Shown here one piece after another: positions 17,384 to 26,301 of a stretch of DNA of 64,000 bases. The first letter of the stretch is position 1, and the number at the start of each line of letters is the position of its first letter. The stretch is from Cohnella fermenti (GTDB taxonomy: Bacteria > Bacillota > Bacilli > Paenibacillales > Paenibacillaceae), in assembly GCF_004801405.1 (NCBI RefSeq), contig NZ_SSOB01000008.1:160339-224338 (forward strand), read 5' to 3'. The position numbers were made by a program, and so were the translations under genes. The notes under the pieces are model-generated. The model had not been told where the DNA came from. It ran no database searches and was given only the letters and a program-made list of their open reading frames with translations.

Positions 17384-17520
17384 AGCCTACGAGGTTAGCT
17401 GGAGGGTTCGGTTGAAGGCTCCCTATGATCCCTGTGAGGCGAGATCAATTCACCCGGAATTACTGGTTCCCCCGTTTCCCTTGTGCGCGGGAATTCGGCA
17501 ATTTTTTGCACTGAGGTTTA
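17384..17520 (-). promoter_or_regulatory. c-di-AMP riboswitch (ydaO-yuaA type)
   Basis: Read on the minus strand, the leader shows the conserved blocks of the class: GCCGAATTCCC, ACGGGGGAACCA, GGGTGAATTGATC, CCTTCAACCGAACCC, and the hallmark CAGCTAACCTCGTAGGC (the last seven bases at 17385-17391). The aptamer ends only about 20 nt before the start codon, with the AAGGAG Shine-Dalgarno in that gap, so I see no room for a terminator after it; control may be translational. The rest of the gap up to 17624 is AT-rich promoter DNA. Confidence 0.85.
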
Positions 17521-17624
17521 GTAATTCGGGCATATGGTCCCTTTTTCCTGCCGCAAAAAAATTAGAATTCCTTAATGAAAATTTAATAATTTTCCTCTGA
17601 AAGCGCGATCAACGATCTTAAACG

Positions 17625-17681
17625 CCAAAAAAGCTTCCCCATGTCGGCCAACCTTGTCGGTTGGCGGATGGGGAGGCTTGT
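17625..17681 (-). terminator. Terminator downstream of the membrane protein gene
   Basis: AAGCTTCCCCAT and GGCCAACC pair with GGTTGG and GGATGGGGAGGCTT; read on the minus strand the hairpin is followed by TTTTTTGG. Confidence 0.8.
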
Positions 17682-17726
17682 TGGTTCCTGGCGAACGGAG
17701 GAGCCTGAAGATGGAGGGCTAAAGAA

Positions 17727-18548
17727 TCAGGGAGCCTGCGAATCGGGTCGCCACACCTCGAATTGCGAGGCGGAGATCCATAGGGACAGCAGGGAACGGA
17801 CGAACTGGAACGCTTGATGAAGCGCGATTGCGGCGAATCCGGTCCACAGCAGCGCCGCGGTCGTGACGACGGCCGAAGCGAGCAGGCCGGCGCCGATCAG
17901 GCTCAGGGAGACGAGCAGCAGCGGAATCGCCTGCTTGCACGCCCGCAGCAGCCCCTGCAGGATCGGTCCTCCCGTCGCCGAGCTGAACTGCATGAACTGG
18001 AAGAGCAGGTGCACGGCGAAGCCCCAGGCGAACCAGCAGAGCGCAACCGGCAGCAGGTCGCGCAGCCAGACGGTCATATTCGGCTCCTTAATGTAGCAGG
18101 AATAGGCGAAGGGAACAAGCCAGGCGAGCGGCGCCAGCGTCAGCGCGCTCTCTGCCCAGTACAGCGCGGTGACGCCCTTCCAGCTTCGCCGGATGCCCTT
18201 CAGGACCGAAGTGCCCCGGCCGTCCTCCGAATGCCGGAACGAATAGAACAGTCCGGCATTGATCAAGGGCGTCGCGATCATCCGCAGGAGGAACATTCCG
18301 CCGAGCAGGGCGAGCGGCTCGTAGGAGACGTCGGTCTTGAACAGGCGGAATTGGGCCTCCACGAAGAACAGGCGGACGGCATACGGATTCGGATGGTCGT
18401 CCGGATATCGGGCGAGCACGGGAGAGACGATGGAATCCACGAACCGGTAGAGGAAGTAACCCCAGAGAAGCCGATAGAGGAAGAGCACAACAAGAACATA
18501 CTTATGCCGGAGCGTCAGCGCCCAGCCTTGCGACAGGAATGCGCGCAT
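17727..18548 (-). CDS. Multi-pass membrane protein of unknown function
   Basis: About 273 residues with about five hydrophobic segments (VLVVLFLYRLLWGYFLY; LALLGGMFLLRMIATPLINAGLFY; WAESALTLAPLAWLVPFAY; PVALCWFAWGFAVHLLFQF; LLLVSLSLIGAGLLASAVVTTAALLW). It follows the secreted peptidase gene almost directly: the stop at 18559 is followed by GAGGTGATGGAC. ATG 18548 fits AGGTGA best; ATG 18554 and GTG 18557 are alternatives. Probably co-transcribed with the peptidase. I do not recognise the family. Confidence 0.7.
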   Translation of the reverse strand: MRAFLSQGWALTLRHKYVLVVLFLYRLLWGYFLYRFVDSIVSPVLARYPDDHPNPYAVRLFFVEAQFRLFKTDVSYEPLALLGGMFLLRMIATPLINAGLFYSFRHSEDGRGTSVLKGIRRSWKGVTALYWAESALTLAPLAWLVPFAYSCYIKEPNMTVWLRDLLPVALCWFAWGFAVHLLFQFMQFSSATGGPILQGLLRACKQAIPLLLVSLSLIGAGLLASAVVTTAALLWTGFAAIALHQAFQFVRSLLSLWISASQFEVWRPDSQAP

Positions 18549-18558
18549 GTCCATCACC

Positions 18559-20556
18559 TCACCATGCCAATGTGCCGAGCAGGCCTTCCAGGAACGACGA
18601 GAGGCCGATATTGAGACGGGTCCGGCTGCGCTCCGGCACCTCCGTCTTCAGATAGTTGTTGTAGCGAAGGTTATCGAGCACAATCGACATGGACGGATCG
18701 ATTGCCGCATAAGAGAGCGGAGACGTGTGCTTCAATTGCATCTGGGTATGGTTCTGCTCCCCGTCCCACGTCTGGCGCAGCGTCTCCCCGTTCGCGAAGC
18801 GGAACATGACGCCGACCGGCTGCCCGCTGCCGCCGTTCCTTCTGAGCAGCACGGTGGTCAGGTAGCCGCCGTCTGCCTGCGGGACCGACCGGATGGACTC
18901 GACGGCGTAATCGGCCATCTGCCCGTGATAAACATACGCTTGGAAAAAATCTCCCCACTTCTCCTTCGTCACCGACTCGACGACCTTCTGGAAGTCGGCG
19001 GAGGACGGGTGCTTGAACTTGTACTTCTGGAAGTAGGAGCGCATGATCTTGTTCATGGTCTTCTCCCCGACCTCCCGTTCGATCTCCTTCAGAACGAGCT
19101 TGCCGCGCATGTAGACGTTCTCCGCATAACGGTCGGAGCTGCTGTACCGCCAGGATTCAAGCTTCAGCGGCTCGGGGTGGGTCAGATAGCTGGCTTCGAC
19201 CAGGGAGCTGGAAGACACTCCGTAGATGGCGGACATCAGCTTATCCTCCGTATAGGACGTGAAGCCTTCGTCCAGCCACGCTTCCTCGAATTCGTTCGAC
19301 GCGACGATGCCGTACCAGTATTGATGCGCGATCTCGTGCACAAGCGTGCGCTCAAGCTCGTAGCCGGGCTTGTCGTCCTTGGCCGCCGCCGCGGTGACGA
19401 GCGTCGGGTATTCCATCCCCCCGGCCCCGTTCGCGTCCGGCGGAGGGACGACGACGGAGAGGGTGGAGTAGGGATACTCCCCGTACCACTCCCCGAGCTT
19501 GGCGAGCGCCGACTTCGCGGCATGCATGTACCTCTCGGCGAGATCCTTGTGCAGAGGGTCGATGTACAGCTTGATGCGGACGCCCGGCACGCCGACGGAA
19601 GAGAACGTATCCTCGACGAACTGGAAGTCCGGCGACGCCGCCCAGCCGAAGTCGTGGACGTCGTCCGCGTAGAACTGGTACGTCTTGCGGCCGCCGGCGA
19701 CGACCGCCGCCTTCGTCTGGAAGCCGGTGGCGGCGACCTTGTACGTGTCCGGCACATCGATGCTGACGCTGTAGATGCCGAAGTCGGAATAGAACTCCGA
19801 ATCGCCGTGATACTGATGGGTGTTCCAGCCCTCGCTTGTCCGGCCGCGCGTTCCCGTCGTCTCGTAAACCGCGAGCTTAGGGAACCATTGCCCGGCCATG
19901 ACGAAGTCCCCGGCCTTGCCCATGCGGGCGAACACCTGCGGCAGCTTCACGGTGTAGGTCATCCGCAGCGTCAGGCTCTGGCCCGGCTTGACGGGGTGAG
20001 GGAGCAGCAGGGTGGCAAGCGTCCGATCGGAGGAGTTGCCGTCGTCGGGCTGGACGTAATGAAGGCGGGGCAGCAGCGTCTCCCCTTCTTCGGTCGTGAG
20101 AGAGTTCAGCGTCATCGACCCGTAGCTGCCGGCCTGCATCTTGTCTCCGCGAAGCTGGCCGCCGGATTCCTTCAGGAACGTGCTTCCGGGAGAGAAAGCG
20201 TTCGGATACAAGTGGAAGTAGAGGTCCGATACTTCCTTGCGTCCGGGGTTCTGCCAAGTGATGGTCTGCTGGGCGGCGAGAGTGCCGTCTTCCCCAAGAA
20301 CGACGGAGATGTGGTATTCGGTTACCCGGTTGCTGAGCACGTTCGCCGTCGGCGCGAGCGGAGCGTCGGCGTTCGGCTCGGAAGCCGGAACGGAAGAGGG
20401 GGCCATGGCGGACAGCTCCTGCTCCTGCGTCCCGGCGGCCGGGGGCAAGACGTACTGGCCGGCCCAAGCGTCCGCGAATCCGAACTTGAAGGATAAGGCG
20501 AGCAAGGCGGCGGATAGCGCAAGGACAAGCGTGCGGTACATACGACGATGGGGCAT
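18559..20556 (-). CDS. Secreted or membrane-anchored M1 family metallopeptidase
   Basis: 665 residues. An N-terminal hydrophobic segment (TLVLALSAALLALSF) serves as signal or anchor, then a leucyl-aminopeptidase-like beta domain. The substrate motif GGMEYPTLV replaces GAMEN, and the zinc site HEIAHQYW (about residue 405) with the third ligand in EAWLDEGFTSY fits HEXXH-18-E. The C-terminal third (~500-665) is a helical or beta domain of unknown role. ATG 20556 has GGGAGGG 8 nt upstream. It probably hydrolyses peptides outside the membrane. Its partner is the small membrane protein encoded immediately downstream. Confidence 0.86.
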   Translation of the reverse strand: MPHRRMYRTLVLALSAALLALSFKFGFADAWAGQYVLPPAAGTQEQELSAMAPSSVPASEPNADAPLAPTANVLSNRVTEYHISVVLGEDGTLAAQQTITWQNPGRKEVSDLYFHLYPNAFSPGSTFLKESGGQLRGDKMQAGSYGSMTLNSLTTEEGETLLPRLHYVQPDDGNSSDRTLATLLLPHPVKPGQSLTLRMTYTVKLPQVFARMGKAGDFVMAGQWFPKLAVYETTGTRGRTSEGWNTHQYHGDSEFYSDFGIYSVSIDVPDTYKVAATGFQTKAAVVAGGRKTYQFYADDVHDFGWAASPDFQFVEDTFSSVGVPGVRIKLYIDPLHKDLAERYMHAAKSALAKLGEWYGEYPYSTLSVVVPPPDANGAGGMEYPTLVTAAAAKDDKPGYELERTLVHEIAHQYWYGIVASNEFEEAWLDEGFTSYTEDKLMSAIYGVSSSSLVEASYLTHPEPLKLESWRYSSSDRYAENVYMRGKLVLKEIEREVGEKTMNKIMRSYFQKYKFKHPSSADFQKVVESVTKEKWGDFFQAYVYHGQMADYAVESIRSVPQADGGYLTTVLLRRNGGSGQPVGVMFRFANGETLRQTWDGEQNHTQMQLKHTSPLSYAAIDPSMSIVLDNLRYNNYLKTEVPERSRTRLNIGLSSFLEGLLGTLAW

Positions 20557-20767
20557 ACGGTTAACCCTCCCGTTGACAAGCGTCTAGGGCATGTATATGT
20601 TGGTTGTCCCGCGATTATATCTGCGGATTGAACAAGCAGGGGCTTATCCGGTCGAGGGATCAATGGCGACACTGTGGGACACTATGGGCGATATCCCGGA
20701 TGACGCTCATCGCTTTTCCGTCCGTTTTTCGTTAGAATAGGAGAAGTGAGAATGGAGGCTGGAACGA

Positions 20768-21277
20768 ATGGACAACGAACAACAGCAGCCGGCGCCGGAG
20801 AAGAAGAAGCTGTCTCTGAACGTCGTTAGCAATAAGCAGCACAAGGGCTTCGGAGCGGGAAGCATCGACCTGAGCCAGGTCGCCTGCATCATCATCGACC
20901 AGGGCGAAGCCTACATCGACGTCGGCGCGATGCATGCGAAGAGCAAGATCGAGCGGGGGATCAAGTTCTCTCCGAACAAGGAGGACGTTCCGAACGGCCG
21001 TCCGGCCTGGATCGTCTGGGTTGCGGTGGACCGGGACGAGGAAGGAAGCTTCTATGGAGGAGCGGCGTCCTGCGAGATGCTGGTCGATACGGAGGCGCGC
21101 CGCGGATGGAAGATTCTCGCCGATCACGTGAATCGTCTGGATCGCGCGATCAAGCGCAAGTTCCTGCTCGAGAACATCGGCCCGGAAGAGAAGGCGGCGC
21201 TCGCCAAGCTGCTGAAGGAGCACAACCCGCAGTGGTGGGACCACTCTCCTCAGGAGCTGAAGGACCTGCTGGCCTGA
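20768..21277 (+). CDS. ywhD: YwhD family protein
   Basis: 169 residues. LNVVSNKQHKGFGAGSIDLSQ, YIDVGAMHAKSKIERGIKF, KEDVPNGRPAWIVWV and EARRGWKILADHVNRLDRAIKRK resemble B. subtilis YwhD as I remember it. The neighbourhood (a pbpG-type PBP and speE downstream) matches the B. subtilis ywhD-pbpG-speE region, although a transporter gene and repeats now intervene. The function of the family is unknown. Its start has GGAGG 11 nt upstream. Confidence 0.8.
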   Translation: MDNEQQQPAPEKKKLSLNVVSNKQHKGFGAGSIDLSQVACIIIDQGEAYIDVGAMHAKSKIERGIKFSPNKEDVPNGRPAWIVWVAVDRDEEGSFYGGAASCEMLVDTEARRGWKILADHVNRLDRAIKRKFLLENIGPEEKAALAKLLKEHNPQWWDHSPQELKDLLA

Positions 21278-21308
21278 GCCCCCGGATGGGGATGGGCGCT
21301 GCGAACAC

Positions 21309-21353
21309 AGCCTGAACGATCTGACGGCACGTCGGATCGCTCGGGCTTTTTTG
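21309..21353 (+). terminator. Terminator of ywhD
   Basis: AGCCTGAACGATCTGAC pairs imperfectly with GTCGGATCGCTCGGGCT, followed by TTTTTTG. Confidence 0.85.
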
Positions 21354-21397
21354 TTTGGGTTTGCCATCGCCGCCGCGGCTGACGTTGTCGCCGGATG

Positions 21398-21726
21398 CCC
21401 AAAATTTGGGCGGCAATTCGTAGTGGCGCGGCCCGAGGATGGGTGAGTTGGGCGATTTATATGAACAGTCACATTCGTGCGGAGGATAAAGGGGCTTCGG
21501 AGAGGCAGTTGGAGAGGGAGATGTGCGGGAAATCCGTGTAACGACAGATCTTATCGCTGTCGCTGCTTTCGCATTTGTTGTTCTCGCCGCCGCCGTCGCG
21601 CCCTGCGTCCACCTCTGTCTCGCTCCTCACCGACATCCGACCGCCGTATCCGGTGCTGGATGGCTGCTAGAATCCAAGCGGATTTTTTGGGGGCGGAACT
21701 TTTCCGACGAGTGTGAAAAAACGCAT
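21398..21726 (+). repeat. Degraded and interrupted family 1 repeat
   Basis: Recognisable pieces are a first-half palindrome ATGAACAGTCACAT at 21461 with the usual GGCCCGAGGATGGGTGAGTTGGGCGATT-type lead-in, and a last element GTGTGAAAAAACGCAT at 21711. About 235 nt of unrelated DNA separates them where two more palindromes would be expected. A separate palindrome (GCCCAAAATTTGGGC) is at 21398. No gene is supported anywhere in 21354-21910. Confidence 0.6.
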
Positions 21727-21910
21727 AAAACCGCCTGAGTTAAGGGGGGCGGCATGTCAGGCATCGTTCAGTTTCATCCGCACCATCGTTCGAGCGCTTT
21801 CCTTGCGTTTTTTCTAAAAAACTCTGAACCTTTCTGCCTATTTCTGGCGATTTTGTAGTACAATTCAGGACAATAAGAACTAGTCTGATAGACCGGGGAG
21901 CGAAACTCGT

Positions 21911-24900
21911 TTGATGAGGCTGTTAACGGGATCGGCATTCGTAAGGAATTTGGCGGGAGATGCGGAGGATCGCGCGGAGCTTGTGAAGGCCGCCTACCTC
22001 TTCTTCTATTTGTTCTGCGTTGTGGCGGCGTCCACGATCGGGAGAACGGCGGCGGACACGCTGTTCCTCAGCCGATTCGACTCCTCCCATCTCTCCATGA
22101 TGTATCTGCCCCAGGCGGCAGCGATGATTCTGAGCGGCATCCTGTTCCAGCGCTTCGGAGGCAAGCTGCGGATCGATCGGCTGATCGTACTCCTCATTCC
22201 CGCGCTCTCCGCCCTGGTGGCCGTATCCCGGCTGGGGGTGGCCGCCGAGCTTAGGTGGGTTTTCCCCGTTATCTATATCGCGTTCGATGTCTTCAACTTC
22301 CTGATGATCGTCTGCTTCTGGCAGTTCGCGACCGCGGTCATGGACCAGCGCCGGGCGAAAAAGACGATCGGGATGGTCGGCAGCGGAGGCATCGCGGGAG
22401 GCATCGTCAGCGGCTTCGGCTTGAAGCTGCTCGTTCCGTTGCTGGGGACCGCGAACCTGATTCTCGTGTACGGAACGCTCCAGCTTCTCGCGCTGGTGAC
22501 GGTGATCGCGCTTCGGCGAAGGCTCCCGAATCCGCAGGAGACGTTCGCGGAGCAGACGAGGAAGCCGGCGGAGAAGGGGCAGCGCCAGGCTCCCGCCAAG
22601 AAGGAGAAGCTGTTCCGAAGCGTTCCCCATCTGAAGTTCGTCTCGGTGATGGCCGGAACGCTTGTCGTGTCCTTGACGCTCATCGACTATCAATTCAAGG
22701 TTGTGCTGAAGGAGACGCTGGCCAATGACGCGCTGGCCGGCTTCATGGGGAGCTTCTACGGCTTCTCGGGCATTCTCGCGCTGCTTGTGCAACTGTTCGT
22801 CGCCGGCCGCATCCTGACCCGGTTCGGCGTCATGACGGCGCTGCTTGTTTTCCCGATCGCGCTGCTGGCGGGCAGCCTGGGCCTGCTGCTCTACCCGGTG
22901 CTGGCGGTGGCCGTGGTCGTGAAGGGGAGCGACAAGGTGCTCGGGGACACGATTCATTCGTCGGTGAACCAGCTCATCATGTTCCCGGTGCCGCCGGAAT
23001 GGCGCAACCGGGCGAAGAGCTTCCTCGACGGCGTCGTGCGCAACGGGGCGAAGGGTGTCGCCGCTCTCTGCCTCCTCGGCCTGTCCCCCTTCCTCTCGGC
23101 AGCCCAGCTCGGGTATATCGCGCTCGCGCTGCTCGTCATCTGCATCACGGCGGCGGTCATGGTCAAGGGCTCTTACCTGCGCATGTTGCTCTCGACGCTG
23201 AAGACGCGAGGAGACGACCTCAGCTCCGACAGCCTGGACCTGATGGACCCTGCCAGCCGCCAGCTTCTGCTCGGTGCGCTTGCGTGTCCGGACTCGCATC
23301 AAGCGCTGCATGCGCTGCGAATTCTGCGCGGGCTTCAGGGCGTGGACCTTGGCCCCTATTACTCGGGGCTGATTCGCCATTCCTCTCCCGAGGTGGCGGT
23401 GGAGGCGCTGTCCGCGGTGGAGGAGGCGAAGCCGGAAGGGTTCGAGCCCGAGCTGCTGGAATTGATCGCGTCGGAGGCCGGCCCGAAGGTCAAGGGGCAG
23501 GCGCTGCTGGCGCTTGCGGCCTACGGCCGCGAGGAGCATCTGGACGCAATCGGCGAGAAGGTCGATTCCGAGATCGTGGAGGAGCGGGCGGCGGCGATTG
23601 CCGGGCTCGTGAAGCATTACGGCATCGAAGGGATGTTCCGGGCGGTGGCGACGTTCAAGAGCATGCTCGGCAGCACCCGGGAGGACGAGCGGACGGCGAT
23701 GGCGGCCTTGTTCGGGCGAATCGGCATCCGGGAGTTCTACAAGCCGCTTATTCCGCTGCTGAAGGATGAGTCTCCGGACGTTCGGATTGCGGCGATCTCG
23801 TCCGCCGGAGCGCTGCGCGTCCCCGAGCTGGTGGTTGAGCTGGTCCGTCTTCTGGACGATGGCGAGAGCCGCCGCTTCGCGGTAGAAGCGCTGGCCGCCT
23901 ATGGGGAAGCGGCGCTGCTGCCTCGGCTGGAAGGGAGCTTCGACAAGAAGCCGGAGCCGTTGCATCTGCCGAAGGTGCTCGAGCGGCTCGGCACTGTGCG
24001 CGCGTTCGAGATGCTGCTGGCCCGGTACGAAGCGGCCTCTCCCGAGATGAAGGAGAAGCTGCTCGAGGCGATGGTCCGTATGCATCGCGGGCAGGCATGG
24101 GCCGAGGAGAAGGACGTGACGCGGCTGGTCCTCGCGGAGATCCAGGACGGGGCGCGGGTGATCGCGCTGGCTTCGGGGTATGCGGGGAGGACGGAATACG
24201 AGGAGATGCTGCAAGCCGTCCGCCAGCTCAGATCGGCTGCGGAGAGCCGGGTGTTCCGCCTGCTCTCGCTCGTGCACGACCCCCGAACGATCGGCGCGGT
24301 CTATGCCGGCTGGTCGGAAGGGGATGCGCGCCAGCAGGCGAACGCGGCCGAGGTCATGGACCAACTGCTGCAGGCCGAGCTGCGCACCGAGGTGGCGCGC
24401 TTGATGTCGGCGCCGCGGACGCTGGCGAGTCCGCAGGGCGTCGAGCCGAGCGAACGGACGCTGGCCGAGCTTGGCGAGCGGGGAGACGAATGGCTGCGGC
24501 TGACGATCGGGCTGGCCGCGCGGAGAGATGCGGGCGCCGGCCGTTCGCCGGCGGAGGAGGCGGCCGAGGGCGCGCTCCCGCTGGCGAAGCGCATGGAGCG
24601 GATCGCGGCGCTGCGGCGGGCGGAGCTGTTCGGCGGGCTGCCGGACCGCGAACTGTCGGCGATCGCCGAGCGGCTGAGCGAGACGACGGTGCCCGCCGGA
24701 ACGACAATCGCCCGCGAAGGCGAGGCGGGCGACTCGTTCTATCTGATCGTCGAGGGGAAGATTGCCGTCGGTCGGGAAGGGCGGAAGGAAGGCGAGCTGG
24801 GCCCGGGCGAGGGCTTCGGCCAGACGTCTCTGCTGACGGGGCGGCCGCGCACGGCCGACTTCCGCGCCGAGGAACCGTCGAGGCTGCTGCGGCTCGGCTC

Positions 24901-25492
24901 GTCGGACATCTACTTGCTGATGTTCGACCGGACGGGCATCGCGCTGGAGATGATGAAGCTGCTGTCGCGGCGAATCAGGATGCAGTTGGACCGGGCGAAG
25001 GAAGTCCAGACTCCCGTGCAGGCAGCGGTCGAGGCGGCAGCGGCGGCGGTGCGGGAGCTGTCGGGACCGGCCGCCGGGCCGGGCGACTCGATCCTGCGGC
25101 GCGTGCTCGTGCTGAGCAAGATCGGGCTGTTCGCCCAGTTGGAGCAGGAGGACCTGGTGCGGCTCGCCGGACGGGTCGAGGAAGTGGAAGTCGCGGCGGG
25201 CCAGCCGATCTGCAAGGTCGGCGAATACGGCGACGCACTCTACGGCATCATCGAAGGAAGCGTCCGCGTCCACCGCGGCGAGGAGCGGATTGCAGACCTT
25301 AGAGAAGGCGACAGCTTCGGCGAGATGGCGATTATCGACAGCGGCCTGCGCTCGGCGGACTGCACCGCGTCGACGGATGCGGTGCTGCTCGTCCTCCATC
25401 GCGATCAAGTCACGTCGTTCTGCTTCCAGAACATCGCCGTTCTGCGGAGCATGATGCAGGTGCTGGCCGAACGCCTGCGCGGCTTCTCCTGA
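21911..25492 (+). CDS. NTT-type nucleotide transporter fused to HEAT repeats and two cyclic-nucleotide-binding domains
   Basis: 1193 residues. Residues 1-430 form a 12-helix NTT (ATP/ADP translocase-like, MFS-related) membrane domain (AASTIGRTAADTLFLSRF, GMVGSGGIAGGIVSGFGLKLL, DKVLGDTIHSSVNQLIMFPVP). From ~445 to 850 come helical HEAT-like repeats (KDESPDVRIAAISSAGALRVPELV). Two cNMP-binding domains follow: ~896-1010 (EGEAGDSFYLIVEGKI, FGQTSLLTGRPRTAD) and ~1065-1190 (VGEYGDALYGIIEGSV, FGEMAIIDSGLRSADC), each with the phosphate-cassette arginine. Fusions of NTT to HEAT domains are known in free-living bacteria; transport activity is unproven. It suggests a nucleotide- or envelope-stress-gated transporter or sensor. 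The start is TTG 21911 or ATG 21914. No terminator is obvious; palindromic arrays follow. Confidence 0.82.
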   Translation: MMRLLTGSAFVRNLAGDAEDRAELVKAAYLFFYLFCVVAASTIGRTAADTLFLSRFDSSHLSMMYLPQAAAMILSGILFQRFGGKLRIDRLIVLLIPALSALVAVSRLGVAAELRWVFPVIYIAFDVFNFLMIVCFWQFATAVMDQRRAKKTIGMVGSGGIAGGIVSGFGLKLLVPLLGTANLILVYGTLQLLALVTVIALRRRLPNPQETFAEQTRKPAEKGQRQAPAKKEKLFRSVPHLKFVSVMAGTLVVSLTLIDYQFKVVLKETLANDALAGFMGSFYGFSGILALLVQLFVAGRILTRFGVMTALLVFPIALLAGSLGLLLYPVLAVAVVVKGSDKVLGDTIHSSVNQLIMFPVPPEWRNRAKSFLDGVVRNGAKGVAALCLLGLSPFLSAAQLGYIALALLVICITAAVMVKGSYLRMLLSTLKTRGDDLSSDSLDLMDPASRQLLLGALACPDSHQALHALRILRGLQGVDLGPYYSGLIRHSSPEVAVEALSAVEEAKPEGFEPELLELIASEAGPKVKGQALLALAAYGREEHLDAIGEKVDSEIVEERAAAIAGLVKHYGIEGMFRAVATFKSMLGSTREDERTAMAALFGRIGIREFYKPLIPLLKDESPDVRIAAISSAGALRVPELVVELVRLLDDGESRRFAVEALAAYGEAALLPRLEGSFDKKPEPLHLPKVLERLGTVRAFEMLLARYEAASPEMKEKLLEAMVRMHRGQAWAEEKDVTRLVLAEIQDGARVIALASGYAGRTEYEEMLQAVRQLRSAAESRVFRLLSLVHDPRTIGAVYAGWSEGDARQQANAAEVMDQLLQAELRTEVARLMSAPRTLASPQGVEPSERTLAELGERGDEWLRLTIGLAARRDAGAGRSPAEEAAEGALPLAKRMERIAALRRAELFGGLPDRELSAIAERLSETTVPAGTTIAREGEAGDSFYLIVEGKIAVGREGRKEGELGPGEGFGQTSLLTGRPRTADFRAEEPSRLLRLGSSDIYLLMFDRTGIALEMMKLLSRRIRMQLDRAKEVQTPVQAAVEAAAAAVRELSGPAAGPGDSILRRVLVLSKIGLFAQLEQEDLVRLAGRVEEVEVAAGQPICKVGEYGDALYGIIEGSVRVHRGEERIADLREGDSFGEMAIIDSGLRSADCTASTDAVLLVLHRDQVTSFCFQNIAVLRSMMQVLAERLRGFS

Positions 25493-25583
25493 GCGCACTC
25501 CGCCGCCTCACGGCATCGTCTGATCGAACGGCCAAGCGAAGCGGCGAAGCGAACCGCGAACGGGATGCGAACGCAAGCTGCGG

Positions 25584-25854
25584 AATGTAATCGGAATTCC
25601 GATCATAATCGCTCGATTCGGGGGAGAGTCGCGAAATGTAATCGGAATTCCGATCATAATCGCGCGGTCTGGGGACGAATCGCGAAATGTAGTCGGAATT
25701 CCGATCATAATCGCTCGATCCGGGGGCGAACCGCGGAATGTAGTCGGAATTCCGATCATAATCGCTTGATCCGGAGGCGAACCGCGGAATGTAATCGGAA
25801 TTCCGATCATAATCGCGCGGTCCGGGCGTGAATCCCGGAATGTAGCACTAGCAT
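25584..25854. repeat. 51-nt tandem array with ATCGGAATTCCGAT palindrome (family 2)
   Basis: Units begin (AATGTA/AATGTG) at 25584, 25635, 25686, 25737, 25788 and 25839 (last one partial), a period of exactly 51 nt. Each full unit carries the perfect 14-nt palindrome ATCGGAATTCCGAT or its one-base variant, then CATAATCG and a variable GC-rich half. Because 51 is a multiple of three, open frames cross the array on both strands, but none has a ribosome binding site. Confidence 0.92.
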
Positions 25855-25943
25855 TGCATCAAAGCTGACATGACAGTTTATGCCTAGCCTAAAATAGGCA
25901 TTCTTACATTGCTTGCCTCCTCCGTGCCGTCGAGAGCGAACTG

Positions 25944-26171
25944 AATGCTCAAAAAATGAGCATTCAGCGCCGTTGTGCCGCTGAGAGCGAGCTGGATGCT
26001 CAAAAAATGAGCATTCAGCGCCGTTGTGCCGCCGAAAGCGAGCTGAATGCTCAAAAAATGAGCATTCAGCGCCGTTGTGCCGTCGAGAGCGAACTGAATG
26101 CTCAAAAAATGAGCATTCAGCGCCGTTGTGCCGCTGAGAGCGAGCTGGATGCTCAAAAAATGAGCATTCTC
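25944..26171. repeat. 51-nt tandem array with GAATGCTCA-loop-TGAGCATTC hairpin (family 3)
   Basis: Five hairpins start at 25944, 25995, 26046, 26097 and 26148, again every 51 nt. The 9-bp stem and A-rich loop do not change apart from a G/A swap at the first base; differences are confined to about six positions of the GTGCCGNNGARAGCGARCTG half. The array is flanked by the 11-nt direct repeat TGCCTCCTCCG (about 25913 and 26181). A further hairpin, ATGCCTA/TAGGCAT, lies just upstream near 25880. Confidence 0.92.
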
Positions 26172-26225
26172 ATTCATGGAGTGCCTCCTCCGAGTCGATG
26201 TAAGCTTCCGTGCAAGGCTAGTGGG

Positions 26226-26300
26226 AATGTAGCCGGAATTCCGATCATAATCGCTCGATCCGAGCACGAACCGCGGAATGTAGTCGGAATTCCGATCATA
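26226..26300. repeat. Two further family 2 units
   Basis: AATGTAGCCGGAATTCCGATCATAATCG-type units start at 26226 and 26277, 51 nt apart, after the family 3 array. The second unit is cut short by a family 4 segment. Confidence 0.85.
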
Positions 26301-26301
26301 A

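Noticed and set aside
21477..21716. Short gene inside the degraded family 1 locus
   Set aside because: Arg/Cys-rich translation with no ribosome binding site; it is non-coding intergenic DNA.
21923..25498. A 1191-codon open frame antisense to the NTT-fusion gene (and similar long antisense frames at 30018-32291, 18547-20496 and 43507-45291)
   Set aside because: They mirror GC-rich third positions of the real genes, are rich in Arg/His/Gln/Leu without recognisable domains, and lack ribosome binding sites.
25508..25831. Repeat proteins encoded by the 51-nt arrays on either strand
   Set aside because: Frames stay open only because the period is a multiple of three; there is no Shine-Dalgarno, and the 52-nt steps in family 1 show that frame is not the conserved property.
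25944..26171. CRISPR array
   Set aside because: The whole 51-nt unit repeats, including the supposed spacers, and no cas genes are nearby; it is a palindromic tandem array.
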